From: WTFV01 sp965200895
GTDB taxonomy: Bacteria > Acidobacteriota > Vicinamibacteria > Vicinamibacterales > UBA8438
Direction of reading: 5' to 3'
Assembly (NCBI GenBank): GCA_965200895.1
Contig: CBDAVM010000002.1
Coordinates: 496,001-560,000, forward strand
Length of the DNA stretch: 64,000 bases
Made by a program: the position numbers and the translations under genes. The notes under the pieces were generated by a model. It was not told the origin of the DNA and did not search any database. It worked only from the letters and a program-made list of their open reading frames with translations. Every line of letters starts with the position of its first letter. Position 1 is the first letter of the stretch. Shown here one piece after another: positions 1-8,614 of the stretch.

Positions 1-249
1 ACGTTGCTCGACCAGTCGATGGTCATCTACGGCGCCGGCATGGGCAACAGCAACGCGCACGATCCGCTCGATCTGCCGATTGTCGTGGCGGGCGGCGGCA
101 GCGGCACGCTGAAGGGTGACCGTCACGTCCGGCTGCCGGAGGGCACGCCTCTGGCCAACATGCACCTGACGTTGCTCGAAAAGATGGGGATGCCGGCCGA
201 GCGGCTCGGCGACAGCAACGGCGCGCTGCCGATCCTGTCGGGAGTCTGA
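1..249 (+). CDS. DUF1552 domain protein, C-terminal fragment (runs in from the left)
   Basis: The reading frame is open from the first base, and only the last 82 codons are present, so the start lies outside the window. The fragment has the typical DUF1552 ending: a hydrophobic strand followed by YGAGMGNSNAHDPLDLP, then a glycine-rich turn and a final helix with 'LLEKMGMPAERLGDS'. The complete DUF1552 protein at 11161-12507 has the same pattern (YGAGMADGNTHDSQNLP, then LDKLGVPVERIANS), so the two are paralogues. Family members are Tat-exported proteins of unknown biochemical function, usually encoded beside a DUF1592 cytochrome-like protein. An ankyrin-repeat gene follows 220 bp downstream on the same strand. 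The family call is firm; function is unknown. Confidence 0.8.
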   Translation, partial: TLLDQSMVIYGAGMGNSNAHDPLDLPIVVAGGGSGTLKGDRHVRLPEGTPLANMHLTLLEKMGMPAERLGDSNGALPILSGV

Positions 250-469
250 GAACCGGGAGTCTGCCTGTCGTTCGGAGAGGCGGCGCCGGGTCCGTGAGGG
301 CCCGGGGCCGCCGAATGGGTAGTGCAGTGCGCATGCGGACGCCGCGGCGGCGAGGGAGACTCAGGTGTCCGGGCCCGGGGTTCCCGAATGCGCAGTGAGG
401 CGAGGACTCGGCGTGATGTGATCAGCCCGCTGCTCGTGCCGCGGGTACGGATTCGAAGGACGGAAAGAG

Positions 470-1939
470 ATGCCTGCAACCATCCGACTCACGAGCGTCG
501 CCATCGTCGTTCTGCTGTCTTCCACCCTTGCCGTGGCGGCCCCGCCCGACCTGCGGGTGGTCGACGCGGCCCGGAACCGGGACGCGGGAGCGGTTCGCAA
601 CCTGCTCGAGGCCGGGGCCGCGGTGGACGGCGTCCAGCCCGACGGCTTCACTGCCCTGCACTGGGCGGCGCAGTGGAATCGCATGGACCTGGCCGATCTG
701 CTGATCGGCGCCGGTGCGGACGTGGACGCGGCGGACCGTTACGGCGTCACGCCGCTCGTCCTGGCCTGCACGAACGCGAGCCCCGGGATGGTGAAGCGGC
801 TGCTCGCCGCGGGCGCGAATCCGCACGGCGCCCAGGCGACGGGCGAGACGGTGCTGATGACCTGTGCGCGCGGCGGCGTGCCGGACGCGATCGCGCCGTT
901 GCTCGATCGCGGCGCCGATGTGGACGCGAGCGAGGCCGCGAACGGCCAGACGGCGCTGATGTGGGCTGCGTGGGAAGGGCATACGGACGTGGTCCGCATG
1001 CTGATCGATCACGGAGCCGACGTGAACGCGCGGACGACGACGGGCTACACGGCACTCGTGCTCGCGGCGCGGGAGGGCTACCGCGAGACCACCGAGGCGC
1101 TGCTGGATGCGGGCGCGGACGTCAATGCCTCGGCGGTGGACGGAACCACCGCGCTGGTGGTCGCCACGGTGCGCCGGCACCTCCACCACGCGGAGTTCCT
1201 GCTGGCCCGGGGCGCGGATCCGAACCTCGGACCCGGCTTCTCGCCGTTGCACTGGGCGGCGGGGAAGTGGGACACCGAGTTGAACGACCTTTCCAACGGC
1301 GTCGCCGAGGGCAACCAGTGGAGTCCGTTCGGTGGCCTGCATGCACCCGACCGGTTGCGGATGGTACGCGCGTTGCTCGAGCACGGTGCGGACCCGGACC
1401 GCCGGACGGCGCGGACGCCCGGGTTCGGCATCCAGGTGAAGGGGCATCTGGGCAACATGCGCGGGGCGACGGCGTTCGCGATCGCGGCCAAGGCGAACGA
1501 CCTTCCGGTGATGCGCGCGTTGCTCGATGCCGGCGCCGACCCCTTCATTCCCACTGTCGACGGGACGACGCCGCTGATGCACGCGGCCGGCATCGGCCAC
1601 GAGCCCGGCATCACGCGCTCGACCGAAACGGAAGCACTTGATGCGCTCCACCTCATCGTGGAGATGGGCGGCGACGTGAACCTGGCCAACGAGAAGGGCG
1701 ACACGGCGCTGCATGGCGCCGCATGGCGCGAGCGCGCGGACTCGATCGTGCAGTTCCTGGTGGATCGCGGCGCCGACATCGACGCAAGGAACAACCGGCG
1801 CTGGACGCCGCTCGTCATCGCCGAGGGTATCCACACCGGCGGCAATTTCGCGAAGTCCGACACCACGGCCGCACTGCTGCGATCGCTGGGCGCGGAACCG
1901 AGCCCGCCGGACATCGTGCGCGAGCCCGACGCGCGGTAG
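470..1939 (+). CDS. secreted ankyrin-repeat protein
   Basis: This 489-residue protein opens with a Sec-type signal peptide (short basic start, then a hydrophobic stretch ending LAVAAPP, cleavage near residue 23-25). The rest is about a dozen ankyrin repeats, each about 33 residues, with the consensus G-x-TALHWAA and LL-x-x-GADVDA. A longer insert around residues 265-300 (NGVAEGNQWSPFGG) interrupts the array. A purine-rich AAGGACGGAAAG precedes the ATG. Ankyrin arrays bind proteins and have no catalytic signature, so the partner is unknown. Gene order here (DUF1552 then ankyrin) resembles the second locus at 6866-12507, where an ankyrin gene lies next to a DUF1592-DUF1552 pair. A periplasmic scaffold for those proteins is an inference. 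Confidence 0.85.
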   Translation: MPATIRLTSVAIVVLLSSTLAVAAPPDLRVVDAARNRDAGAVRNLLEAGAAVDGVQPDGFTALHWAAQWNRMDLADLLIGAGADVDAADRYGVTPLVLACTNASPGMVKRLLAAGANPHGAQATGETVLMTCARGGVPDAIAPLLDRGADVDASEAANGQTALMWAAWEGHTDVVRMLIDHGADVNARTTTGYTALVLAAREGYRETTEALLDAGADVNASAVDGTTALVVATVRRHLHHAEFLLARGADPNLGPGFSPLHWAAGKWDTELNDLSNGVAEGNQWSPFGGLHAPDRLRMVRALLEHGADPDRRTARTPGFGIQVKGHLGNMRGATAFAIAAKANDLPVMRALLDAGADPFIPTVDGTTPLMHAAGIGHEPGITRSTETEALDALHLIVEMGGDVNLANEKGDTALHGAAWRERADSIVQFLVDRGADIDARNNRRWTPLVIAEGIHTGGNFAKSDTTAALLRSLGAEPSPPDIVREPDAR

Positions 1940-2095
1940 CTCGTCCGCCTCTCGCTGCCGGGCGCCCTGCGAGGCCGGCCTCGGTCGGCGCCCGGACCCA
2001 CCGTGAGGATCCTTGTTTTCGCGGTTCGGGCGCCTCCGCGCCGGAGGGACGGCGGTCGAGTCGGTGAGGTCGGTGAGGAGGCAACGTCAACAGCC

Positions 2096-4159
2096 ATGGG
2101 TAGAAGGTTTTCCGGTCGCCACTTGCTGGTCCGTTGCACGGCGGTTGCGGTCGTCGCGGGCCTGGGAACCGTCGGTGTGAGCGCGCAGAACGGCGCCCAC
2201 GGCGGGGAGTGGCGTGTGTTCGGGGCGGACGCGGGCGCCACCCGCTACTCACCGCTCGACGAGATTCATGCGGGCAACGTCGCGGACCTGGAGGTGGCCT
2301 GGCGCTGGAGTGCGCGAGACCAGGGCGCGCCACCGCCGTCCGGCCGGACGCAGATCAGTCCCATCGTGGTCAATGGCGTTCTCTATACGACCATCGGCAA
2401 CCAGCGCAGCGTGATTGCCCTCGATGCCGCTACCGGTGAGCCCATCTGGAACTGGCACCCGGGCGACAACGAGCGTCGCTGGGGCGACATCATCGAGCCG
2501 GTGGCGCGGAGCGCCGGGCGCGGCGTGACCTACTGGACGGACGGGGCCGGGGACGAGCGCATCTTCGTGGTGACGCCGAGCTTCCAGTTGGTGGCGCTCG
2601 ATGCCCGGACGGGGCATCTCGTGCACGATTTCGGCGCCGCCGGCGTGGTGGACATGATGGACGACCTGCGCTGGAGCGAGCGGCCGGCCGCCGAGAGAGC
2701 GGGTCGGGTGGCCAACACGTCGCCGCCCGCGATTCTCGGCAACGCGCTCGTGGCCTCGATCTCGCTGCATACCGGCAGCATTCCCACCCGGGCGTCGCCG
2801 AACGAGGTGTGGCCCATGAACATGCCCGGCGACATCGTGGCGTACGATACCCGCACCGGCCGGATGCTCTGGCGCTTCAACACGGTCCCGAAGGCGGGTG
2901 AATTCGGCGTCGAGACCTGGCTGCAGGCGGACGAGGCGCTCTGGGACGTGCCCACCGGCACCCACGACTGGGTACAGGAGCGGCCCGAGCTTCTCGACGC
3001 TTCGTGGAAGTACACGGGGAACGTCGGGCACTGGGCGCCCGTGACGGCAGACCCCGAGCTCGGCCTGTTCTACGTGGCCACCGAGACGCCCACGAACGAC
3101 TATTACGGCGGCTATCGTCCCGGGGACAACCTCTTCGGCAACTCCGTGCTGGCGCTCGACGCGGAGACGGGCGAGCGGGTGTGGCATTTTCAGCTCACCC
3201 ACCATGAGCTCTGGGACTACGACATCCCCACCGCTCCCATTCTCGTGGACATCGAGGCGGACGGTGTGCCGATCAGGGCGCTGGTGCAACTCTCGAAGCA
3301 GGGGTTCGCGTACGTGCTCGACCGCGAGACCGGTGAACCCGTGTGGCCCATCGAGGAGCGCGCCGTGCCTCCGTCGGACGTACCGGGCGAGCGGGCGTCT
3401 CCCACCCAGCCGTTTCCCACCCGGCCGCCTGCGTTCGAGCGCCAGGGCGTCACCGAGGACGACCTGATCGACTTCACGCCGGAGCTGCGGGCCGAGGCGT
3501 TGCGGATCGTGGAACAGATCCGGCTCGGACCGCTCTATACGCCGCCGTCGCTGATCGAGCCCGGCGGCAACCTCGGGACCCTGGGACTTCCCGGTGCGGG
3601 TGGCGGCGTCAATTGGCCCGGTGGTGCGGTGGATGTCGAGGCGCGGCTCCTCTTCGTACCGTCGCAGACGCGGCCGACGCTGTTCGGCCTGACGGACGGT
3701 ACGGAAGGAACCGGTGTGCGGTACCACATCTCGTTCTCCCGGGGTGTTCCGACGGTCCGTGATCTGCCCATCCTGAAACCTCCCTACGGCCGGATCACCG
3801 CGATCGACCTGACCGTCGGAAAGATGCTGTGGCAGGTTCCGCACGGCGAGACGCCCGACTACATCCGGGAGCATCCGGATCTGCAGGGCGTGGACGTGCC
3901 GCCGACCGGAATCCTCACGCAGAGCTCGGGACTGCTCGCGACCTCCACCCTGCTGTTTGCGGGCGAAGGGCAACGCGGCGCGCCGGTCCTCCGCGCGTAC
4001 GACAAGCGGACGGGTGACGTGGTCCACGAGATTCGGCTTCCGGGTGGACCGACCACCGGGTTCCCGATCACCTACCTGGCGGACGGCCGCCAGTATCTGG
4101 TCGTGGCGGCTCTGGACGAGGAGAGAATCGCGGAGCTGGTCGCCTTCTCGCTCCCGTGA
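2096..4159 (+). CDS. PQQ-dependent dehydrogenase (quinoprotein, GDH/ADH-like)
   Basis: 687 residues. An ATG at 2096 is preferred over the upstream frame because a signal peptide starts there (basic MGRRFSGR, hydrophobic core, cleavage near VSAQN); GAGGAGG lies 14 bp upstream. The body is an eight-bladed quinoprotein propeller with repeated blade motifs such as ALDAATGEPIWNW, AYDTRTGRMLWRF and ALDAETGERVWHFQ. Conserved active-site stretches include LTHHELWDYDIP and GAGGGVNWPGG. It is predicted to be periplasmic and to oxidise a sugar or alcohol with pyrroloquinoline quinone. No C-terminal CxxCH haem domain is present, so electrons must pass to a separate carrier or to quinone. Substrate cannot be assigned. 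PQQ synthesis genes are not in the window. The phosphatase gene follows 44 bp later on the same strand. Confidence 0.88.
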   Translation: MGRRFSGRHLLVRCTAVAVVAGLGTVGVSAQNGAHGGEWRVFGADAGATRYSPLDEIHAGNVADLEVAWRWSARDQGAPPPSGRTQISPIVVNGVLYTTIGNQRSVIALDAATGEPIWNWHPGDNERRWGDIIEPVARSAGRGVTYWTDGAGDERIFVVTPSFQLVALDARTGHLVHDFGAAGVVDMMDDLRWSERPAAERAGRVANTSPPAILGNALVASISLHTGSIPTRASPNEVWPMNMPGDIVAYDTRTGRMLWRFNTVPKAGEFGVETWLQADEALWDVPTGTHDWVQERPELLDASWKYTGNVGHWAPVTADPELGLFYVATETPTNDYYGGYRPGDNLFGNSVLALDAETGERVWHFQLTHHELWDYDIPTAPILVDIEADGVPIRALVQLSKQGFAYVLDRETGEPVWPIEERAVPPSDVPGERASPTQPFPTRPPAFERQGVTEDDLIDFTPELRAEALRIVEQIRLGPLYTPPSLIEPGGNLGTLGLPGAGGGVNWPGGAVDVEARLLFVPSQTRPTLFGLTDGTEGTGVRYHISFSRGVPTVRDLPILKPPYGRITAIDLTVGKMLWQVPHGETPDYIREHPDLQGVDVPPTGILTQSSGLLATSTLLFAGEGQRGAPVLRAYDKRTGDVVHEIRLPGGPTTGFPITYLADGRQYLVVAALDEERIAELVAFSLP

Positions 4160-4203
4160 GGGGGCCCGTTTGTCGGCTGTCCGGTCTTGCGCGGAGGTTG
4201 AGC

Positions 4204-5847
4204 ATGACCACGCCATGGGCGATCGATCGGCGCAGATTTCTTGCCGGGAGCGCGGGCGCTCTGGGCGCCGCCTTCTTCGGGCGGTTGCCGCTCGACCTGC
4301 TGGCAGAGCAGGGCGCGCCGCCGGCGGCTCGGGGCTGGGATGCGGGACGCGTGCGTCACCTGCTGCCCGCCGTCAGCGACTCGCGCGTGCTGCTGAAGGC
4401 ATCGTTCGATGGGCCGCTGTCGGCCGCGCCGACGCTGCGGGTCGGCGGCACGAACGTCCCCGGCCGCATGAACGACACGGCGGGGGAGTACTGGCAGTTC
4501 CACGTCACGGGCCTCGATCCGGCCCGGCGCTACGAGCTGTCGCTCGTCGGCGCAGACGGCAGGGCGCTATGCGAGCCGTGGCCGCTGTCGACCTTTCCCG
4601 CGCCGGACGCCAGTCCCGAGCGTTTCCGGATGCTCTTCTTCACCTGCGCCGGCGGCCCCGGCGGCACCTATGCGGGAATCGGGGAGCGGAGCGGCTTTCT
4701 CCCCACCGCCATCCGCAATCGCCTCCTGCGCCGTGCGCTGTCGCTCGAGCCGGACGCGGCGATCGCCAACGGGGATCACATCTACTGGGATCTGCATACC
4801 TGGCAGGGGGAGAACGCCGGCCGGCTCAGTCCCAGTGGCCGCCAGTCGAACTTCGATTTCTCGGCCTCGGTACTCGGCGCCAGCAACGAGACGGCGATGA
4901 AGGCGGCGGCGGGCCCGCAGATCGTGCCGGTCTACGGCACGGACTTCCGGTCCACACCGATTCTCTTCCTGCAGGACGACCACGACCACTGGGAGAACGA
5001 CGCGGTCACCGACGAGATCGCCAACTTCCCGATCCCCTGGTTCCAACTGCAGCTCGCGCGGGCCACGCAGCAGCTCTACTACCCCGAGTTTCTTCCCGAC
5101 GCCCGGCGCCCGGCCGGCCTGCCGTGGTCGGGAACGAGTGACCGCGGCGATCTCTCCGAGAGCTTCGGCACCCTGCGCTACGGCAACCTGACCGAGATCC
5201 TGCTCTATGACGTGCGCCGGACGGTGAGCCTCTCGGGGCCGAACGCGGTCTTCATCGACCGGCAGGTCGAAAGCTGGCTGCTGGAGCGCACCCGCGCGAC
5301 CGATACGCGGCACCTCGTCCACGCGCCGTCGAACCCCTTCGGCTGGAGTGCGGGCAAGTGGGGCGAGTGGTACCCGGACGTGCTCGACCGCGAGACCGGC
5401 GAGCTGACCGCCGCCATCGCCAAGGGCTACTGGCAGGAGGGCTGGCTGCGGCAGCACGACCGGCTGGTGGAAGCGGTCGCGGGCCAGCGGGAGCGCGTGC
5501 CGCTGGTGGTCAGCGGCGACCTGCACGCCATCGGCATGGGACGAATGCATCGCGCCGGCGCCCTGAATCTCAACGCGAGGCCGGTGACGGCGGTGCTGAG
5601 CGGCCCGATCGGGACCTCCGTCAGAGGCTTCCCGTCGGTGGTGCGCGGCGTCGGCGCCACGCCGCCCGAGCACCTGGACATGGAGGAATCGGTGGCGCCG
5701 ATAGAGGACCACGGGTTCACCATCGCCGATTTTCTTCCGGACCGCATCGTGCTGCGCCAGTTCCGATGGGATGTCGACCGGCAGCCGCTCGAGGCAATCG
5801 ATACGCTGGAGGCGTTCCACACGGTCGAGCTGCCGGTGCCGGCGTAG
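4204..5847 (+). CDS. Tat-exported PhoD-like metallophosphatase
   Basis: 547 residues. The ATG at 4204 begins a twin-arginine signal (IDRRRFLAGSAGALGAAFFG), which settles the start. A fibronectin-like N-terminal domain (about residues 45-135) precedes a PhoD-type calcineurin-fold phosphatase domain. Metal-binding motifs visible are FFTCAGG, ANGDHIYWD, QDDHDHWENDA and VVSGDLHAIGMG. PhoD proteins are periplasmic phosphodiesterase/alkaline phosphatases that fold with their metals before Tat export. A phosphate or nucleotide-scavenging role is inferred from the family; the real substrate is unknown. No Pho-box was recognised upstream, and the short spacing to the PQQ dehydrogenase gene suggests co-transcription. 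Confidence 0.85.
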   Translation: MTTPWAIDRRRFLAGSAGALGAAFFGRLPLDLLAEQGAPPAARGWDAGRVRHLLPAVSDSRVLLKASFDGPLSAAPTLRVGGTNVPGRMNDTAGEYWQFHVTGLDPARRYELSLVGADGRALCEPWPLSTFPAPDASPERFRMLFFTCAGGPGGTYAGIGERSGFLPTAIRNRLLRRALSLEPDAAIANGDHIYWDLHTWQGENAGRLSPSGRQSNFDFSASVLGASNETAMKAAAGPQIVPVYGTDFRSTPILFLQDDHDHWENDAVTDEIANFPIPWFQLQLARATQQLYYPEFLPDARRPAGLPWSGTSDRGDLSESFGTLRYGNLTEILLYDVRRTVSLSGPNAVFIDRQVESWLLERTRATDTRHLVHAPSNPFGWSAGKWGEWYPDVLDRETGELTAAIAKGYWQEGWLRQHDRLVEAVAGQRERVPLVVSGDLHAIGMGRMHRAGALNLNARPVTAVLSGPIGTSVRGFPSVVRGVGATPPEHLDMEESVAPIEDHGFTIADFLPDRIVLRQFRWDVDRQPLEAIDTLEAFHTVELPVPA

Positions 5848-5874
5848 GGCTTCGCGCCAGAGCCGGAGACGGAC

Positions 5875-6765
5875 TCAATCGAGCACGCCCGCCATACCGG
5901 CGCTCATCTCGCGGGCAAGACGGCGGAACTCCGCCGCGAGCGCCCGCGTCACCGGTCCCGCTCGGCCGTCGGCGACCGGGCGCCGGTCGACGCGCGTGAC
6001 CGCGAGCACCTCGCGGGTGGTGCTGGTCACGAAGAGCTCGTCGGCCGTGGCGAGGTCGGCGGGACGCAAGGTCTCCTCCCGGACCGGAATGCCGACCGAT
6101 GCACCCACCTCGAACACGAAGTTGCGCGTGACGCCCTCCAGGATGCCCGCCGCGATCGGCGGAGTCAGGGCTGCGTCGCCGCGGACCAGGAAGAAGTTCG
6201 ACTGCGCGCACTCCGCCAGCTCGCCCCGATGGTTGCACATCAGCGCTTCGGTCGCGCCGGCCCGGTGCGCCTCCTGCATCGCGAGGGCGTTGTTGAGCAG
6301 GTTGTTCGACTTGATCCGCGGACTCAGGGCCTCGGGGTGGTTGCGCATGACCGACGAGAGAACTATGCCGATGCCGCGTTCGGCGACATCGGCCGGGATC
6401 TCCGCATGCGGCCGGACGATGATGACGACCGTGGGCGGGGGACAGTTGGCGAGGTCGTAGCTGAGTTCGCCGGCGCCGCGGGTCAGAAGCAGTCGGATGC
6501 TGCGCTCACCGGGCGCATCCACCGCCCGCATGGTGGTCTGAATGCGCATGGCGAACGCCGTGTCGTCAAGCGGCGGCTCGAGCGCGATGCGCTCGGCCGA
6601 GGCGCGCAGCCGGGCGAGATGCCGGTCGAGCAGGAACGGCTTCCGGTTGTAGGTGCGCAGCGTCTCGTAGACCCCTTCGCCGAAGAGGAATCCGCGGTCC
6701 AGCACCGGAACGCTGGCGCTCTCGCCTTCGCCGAGCCGGCCGTTGACGTCGATGGCTATCTGCAT
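5875..6765 (-). CDS. class IV aminotransferase (BCAT / D-amino acid transaminase / ADC lyase family)
   Basis: 296 residues, the usual size for fold-type IV PLP enzymes. It starts MQIAIDVNGR, followed by the family signature DRGFLFGEGVYETLRTYN near residues 23-38. The Schiff-base lysine lies in PRIKSNNLLNN, and the later motif GATEALMCNHRGELAECAQSNFF carries the phosphate-binding and acidic residues typical of the family. C-terminal ITRNF-like and FVTSTTREV motifs are also present. Members are hard to separate by eye: branched-chain aminotransferase, D-alanine aminotransferase and aminodeoxychorismate lyase share these signatures. No folate or branched-chain biosynthesis gene lies alongside, so the specific activity is left open. 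It is convergent with the phosphatase gene (27 bp between stops). Confidence 0.85.
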   Translation of the reverse strand: MQIAIDVNGRLGEGESASVPVLDRGFLFGEGVYETLRTYNRKPFLLDRHLARLRASAERIALEPPLDDTAFAMRIQTTMRAVDAPGERSIRLLLTRGAGELSYDLANCPPPTVVIIVRPHAEIPADVAERGIGIVLSSVMRNHPEALSPRIKSNNLLNNALAMQEAHRAGATEALMCNHRGELAECAQSNFFLVRGDAALTPPIAAGILEGVTRNFVFEVGASVGIPVREETLRPADLATADELFVTSTTREVLAVTRVDRRPVADGRAGPVTRALAAEFRRLAREMSAGMAGVLD

Positions 6766-6865
6766 GCGTGTTTCTCTGTCGCCGCGTGGAGCAATGACCG
6801 ACTGCCGCGCGGGGCGACGAGCGCATCACCCTGGCGGGTCTCAGATAGGCTGATGCGCGCCCAGG

Positions 6866-8368
6866 CTATTCGGTTGCGCCCAATGAGCGGAGCAGGTTAG
6901 CCGTGGGCGTTTGACCCCGGCTGGCCACCCAGGCCGCGTAGATCTCGCGATATCGCCCGAGGGCGGCGCCGCCGATGGCCGATCCGTCGGGGGGCTCGGG
7001 CGGCGCGAGCGCGACTGTCAGGGGCGTCTGTCCCATACGGTTGCGGGCGTTCACAAGCGCGCCGCGCTCGGCGAGTAGCCGAATGACGCTGTCGAACTTG
7101 TTGCCGGCCGCTACGTGCAGGGCGGTGTCGCCGGACAGGCTGGCGGCGTTCGCGTCCACGCCGAGGTCGAGGGCCGACCGGACCGTTTCCCGGATCTGCC
7201 GTTCCGCGATTCGGAGCCGACGAAGCCCCGTGTTTTTCCCACCTGCCGCAACCATGACCGCCGTCCGGCCATCCTGTAGCGGCAGCGACGTGTCTGCGCC
7301 GCCGGCCGCCAGCAGACGCAGGATCCCGGTATCGGCTCGCCGGGCGGCCAGCACGAACGGCGTCGCGCCGATCAGGAACTTGTCGAAGGCGAACGCCCCC
7401 CTGTCGTGCTTGAGGAAGGAGCCCCGAGTGAGCCGTACGTCCGGGTCGGCGCCGTGGCCCAGGAGTATCTCCACCATCTCGCGATCGCCGCGCAACGCCG
7501 CCCAATGCAGGGCTGCCTGGCCGGCGCCGGCGGCGTCGGGGTCCGCGCCTCTCTCCAGCAGGACCGCGGCAACCTCGTGGAAGCCGTGCTGGGCTGCGAT
7601 AACCAGCGGGGTAGTGCCTGCTGCGGCCGTGTCATCGACGGGCGCGCCGGCGTCCATCAGGATCGCAGCCGAGGCCGGGTCCCCGTGCCGCGCGGCAAAC
7701 AGCAGCGGCGTGAAGCCGCCCTGCTCGATCCACACGGCTCCCTCCGTCTTGCCCAGACTCTTCTGGCAGCACAACAGGACGTGCCGGCGTGACAACTTCG
7801 TTCGGGCGTGCAGGTCCGCTCCGGCGTCCAGCAGGACGCGCACCACCTCCGGATGCCGTCGCGCGACGGCCCACATGAGCGCGGTCTGCGCCTGTGCGCC
7901 CTCCCGCGCGTTCACGTCGGCGCCGTGGGCGAGCAGCGACCGTACCGTACCGAGGTTGCCCTGGCGGGCGGCGACCATGAGCGGTGTGCCGCCCGTGTCC
8001 GGCGCGATGTCGGGGTCGCCGTGCGCCTCCAGCAGTTTCGCGACCATTGCCGCGCTGCCGCCTGTCGTCGCGACCCAGAGCGGTGTTACGCCCAGATCGT
8101 TGGTGGCGTTCACGGCCGCGCCGGCCCGGATCAACAGGTCCGCCGTGTCGAGGTCATTCAGGTGGGCGGCCCAGTGGAGGGCGGTCGCACCGTCGCCCTG
8201 GCGCGCATTCACGCCGGCGTCTCGTCCGAGGAGCTCGCGCACCGCGGTCGCATCGCCGTTCTTGACCGCTTGAATCAACTGGGCATCGGCGGCGCTTGCT
8301 CCAAGCGTCGCGACGACCACCAGCAGCCCGATCGACCGCTTGCAGAACCGTCTCGTCGAAATGCGCAT
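6866..8368 (-). CDS. secreted ankyrin-repeat protein (second copy)
   Basis: 500 residues. The ATG at 8368 is preceded by AGGAGG with good spacing and begins a Sec signal (MRISTRRFCKRSIGLLVVVA, cleavage near ADAQ). The mature protein is a long ankyrin array (ALHWAAHLNDLDTADLL, TPLMVAARQGN, ALMWAVARRHPEVVRVLLDAGAD and others). It is interrupted around residues 205-235 by a basic, cysteine-containing insert (RRHVLLCCQKSLGKTEG) and again near 340-355 (RGSFLKHDRGAFAFDKF). It is divergently transcribed from the DUF1592-DUF1552 pair at 8615-12507, with a 246-bp shared upstream region. It is related to the 470-1939 protein in architecture but not a recent duplicate at the residue level. Confidence 0.85.
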   Translation of the reverse strand: MRISTRRFCKRSIGLLVVVATLGASAADAQLIQAVKNGDATAVRELLGRDAGVNARQGDGATALHWAAHLNDLDTADLLIRAGAAVNATNDLGVTPLWVATTGGSAAMVAKLLEAHGDPDIAPDTGGTPLMVAARQGNLGTVRSLLAHGADVNAREGAQAQTALMWAVARRHPEVVRVLLDAGADLHARTKLSRRHVLLCCQKSLGKTEGAVWIEQGGFTPLLFAARHGDPASAAILMDAGAPVDDTAAAGTTPLVIAAQHGFHEVAAVLLERGADPDAAGAGQAALHWAALRGDREMVEILLGHGADPDVRLTRGSFLKHDRGAFAFDKFLIGATPFVLAARRADTGILRLLAAGGADTSLPLQDGRTAVMVAAGGKNTGLRRLRIAERQIRETVRSALDLGVDANAASLSGDTALHVAAGNKFDSVIRLLAERGALVNARNRMGQTPLTVALAPPEPPDGSAIGGAALGRYREIYAAWVASRGQTPTANLLRSLGATE

Positions 8369-8579
8369 GTCCGTGCCCTCCTGTGCAGAGATTCGACATG
8401 TACGCGAGCAAGAAACCGGGCGGTTCGCCGAGTCTACCACGGTCGCCCGGTAGTGCCCTGGGGTTGCTGTTGTGCACAGCGGCGGCAGAGGTACGCGGGC
8501 CAGGCGTCTCGGGATGGACGTGACTCTTGCCAACCGGGAAATGAAGCCGAAACGACGAGCGCCACTCGGGTAGCAATGC

Positions 8580-8585
8580 TACAAT
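8580..8585 (+). promoter_or_regulatory. candidate -10 element (TACAAT) with a small palindrome, upstream of the DUF1592 gene
   Basis: TACAAT at 8580-8585 overlaps the right arm of the perfect inverted repeat GTAGCA-A-TGCTAC (8570-8582). A start site about 7 bp further on would give a 20-25 base leader holding the GGGAGG ribosome site at 8605-8610. No convincing -35 hexamer was found, so this is only a candidate. Confidence 0.3.
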
Positions 8586-8614
8586 CCGGACTGGACCGGA
8601 TCTCGGGAGGCAAC

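Noticed and set aside
600..1900. Repeated DNA patterns in the ankyrin genes as possible CRISPR or tandem arrays
   Set aside because: The periodicity is the coding echo of ankyrin repeats (about 99 bp, divergent). No identical repeats with unique spacers are present.
7808..8614. In-frame extension of the DUF1592 gene far upstream of 8615
   Set aside because: It runs antisense through the ankyrin gene. The ATG at 8615 has a ribosome site and directly precedes a signal peptide.
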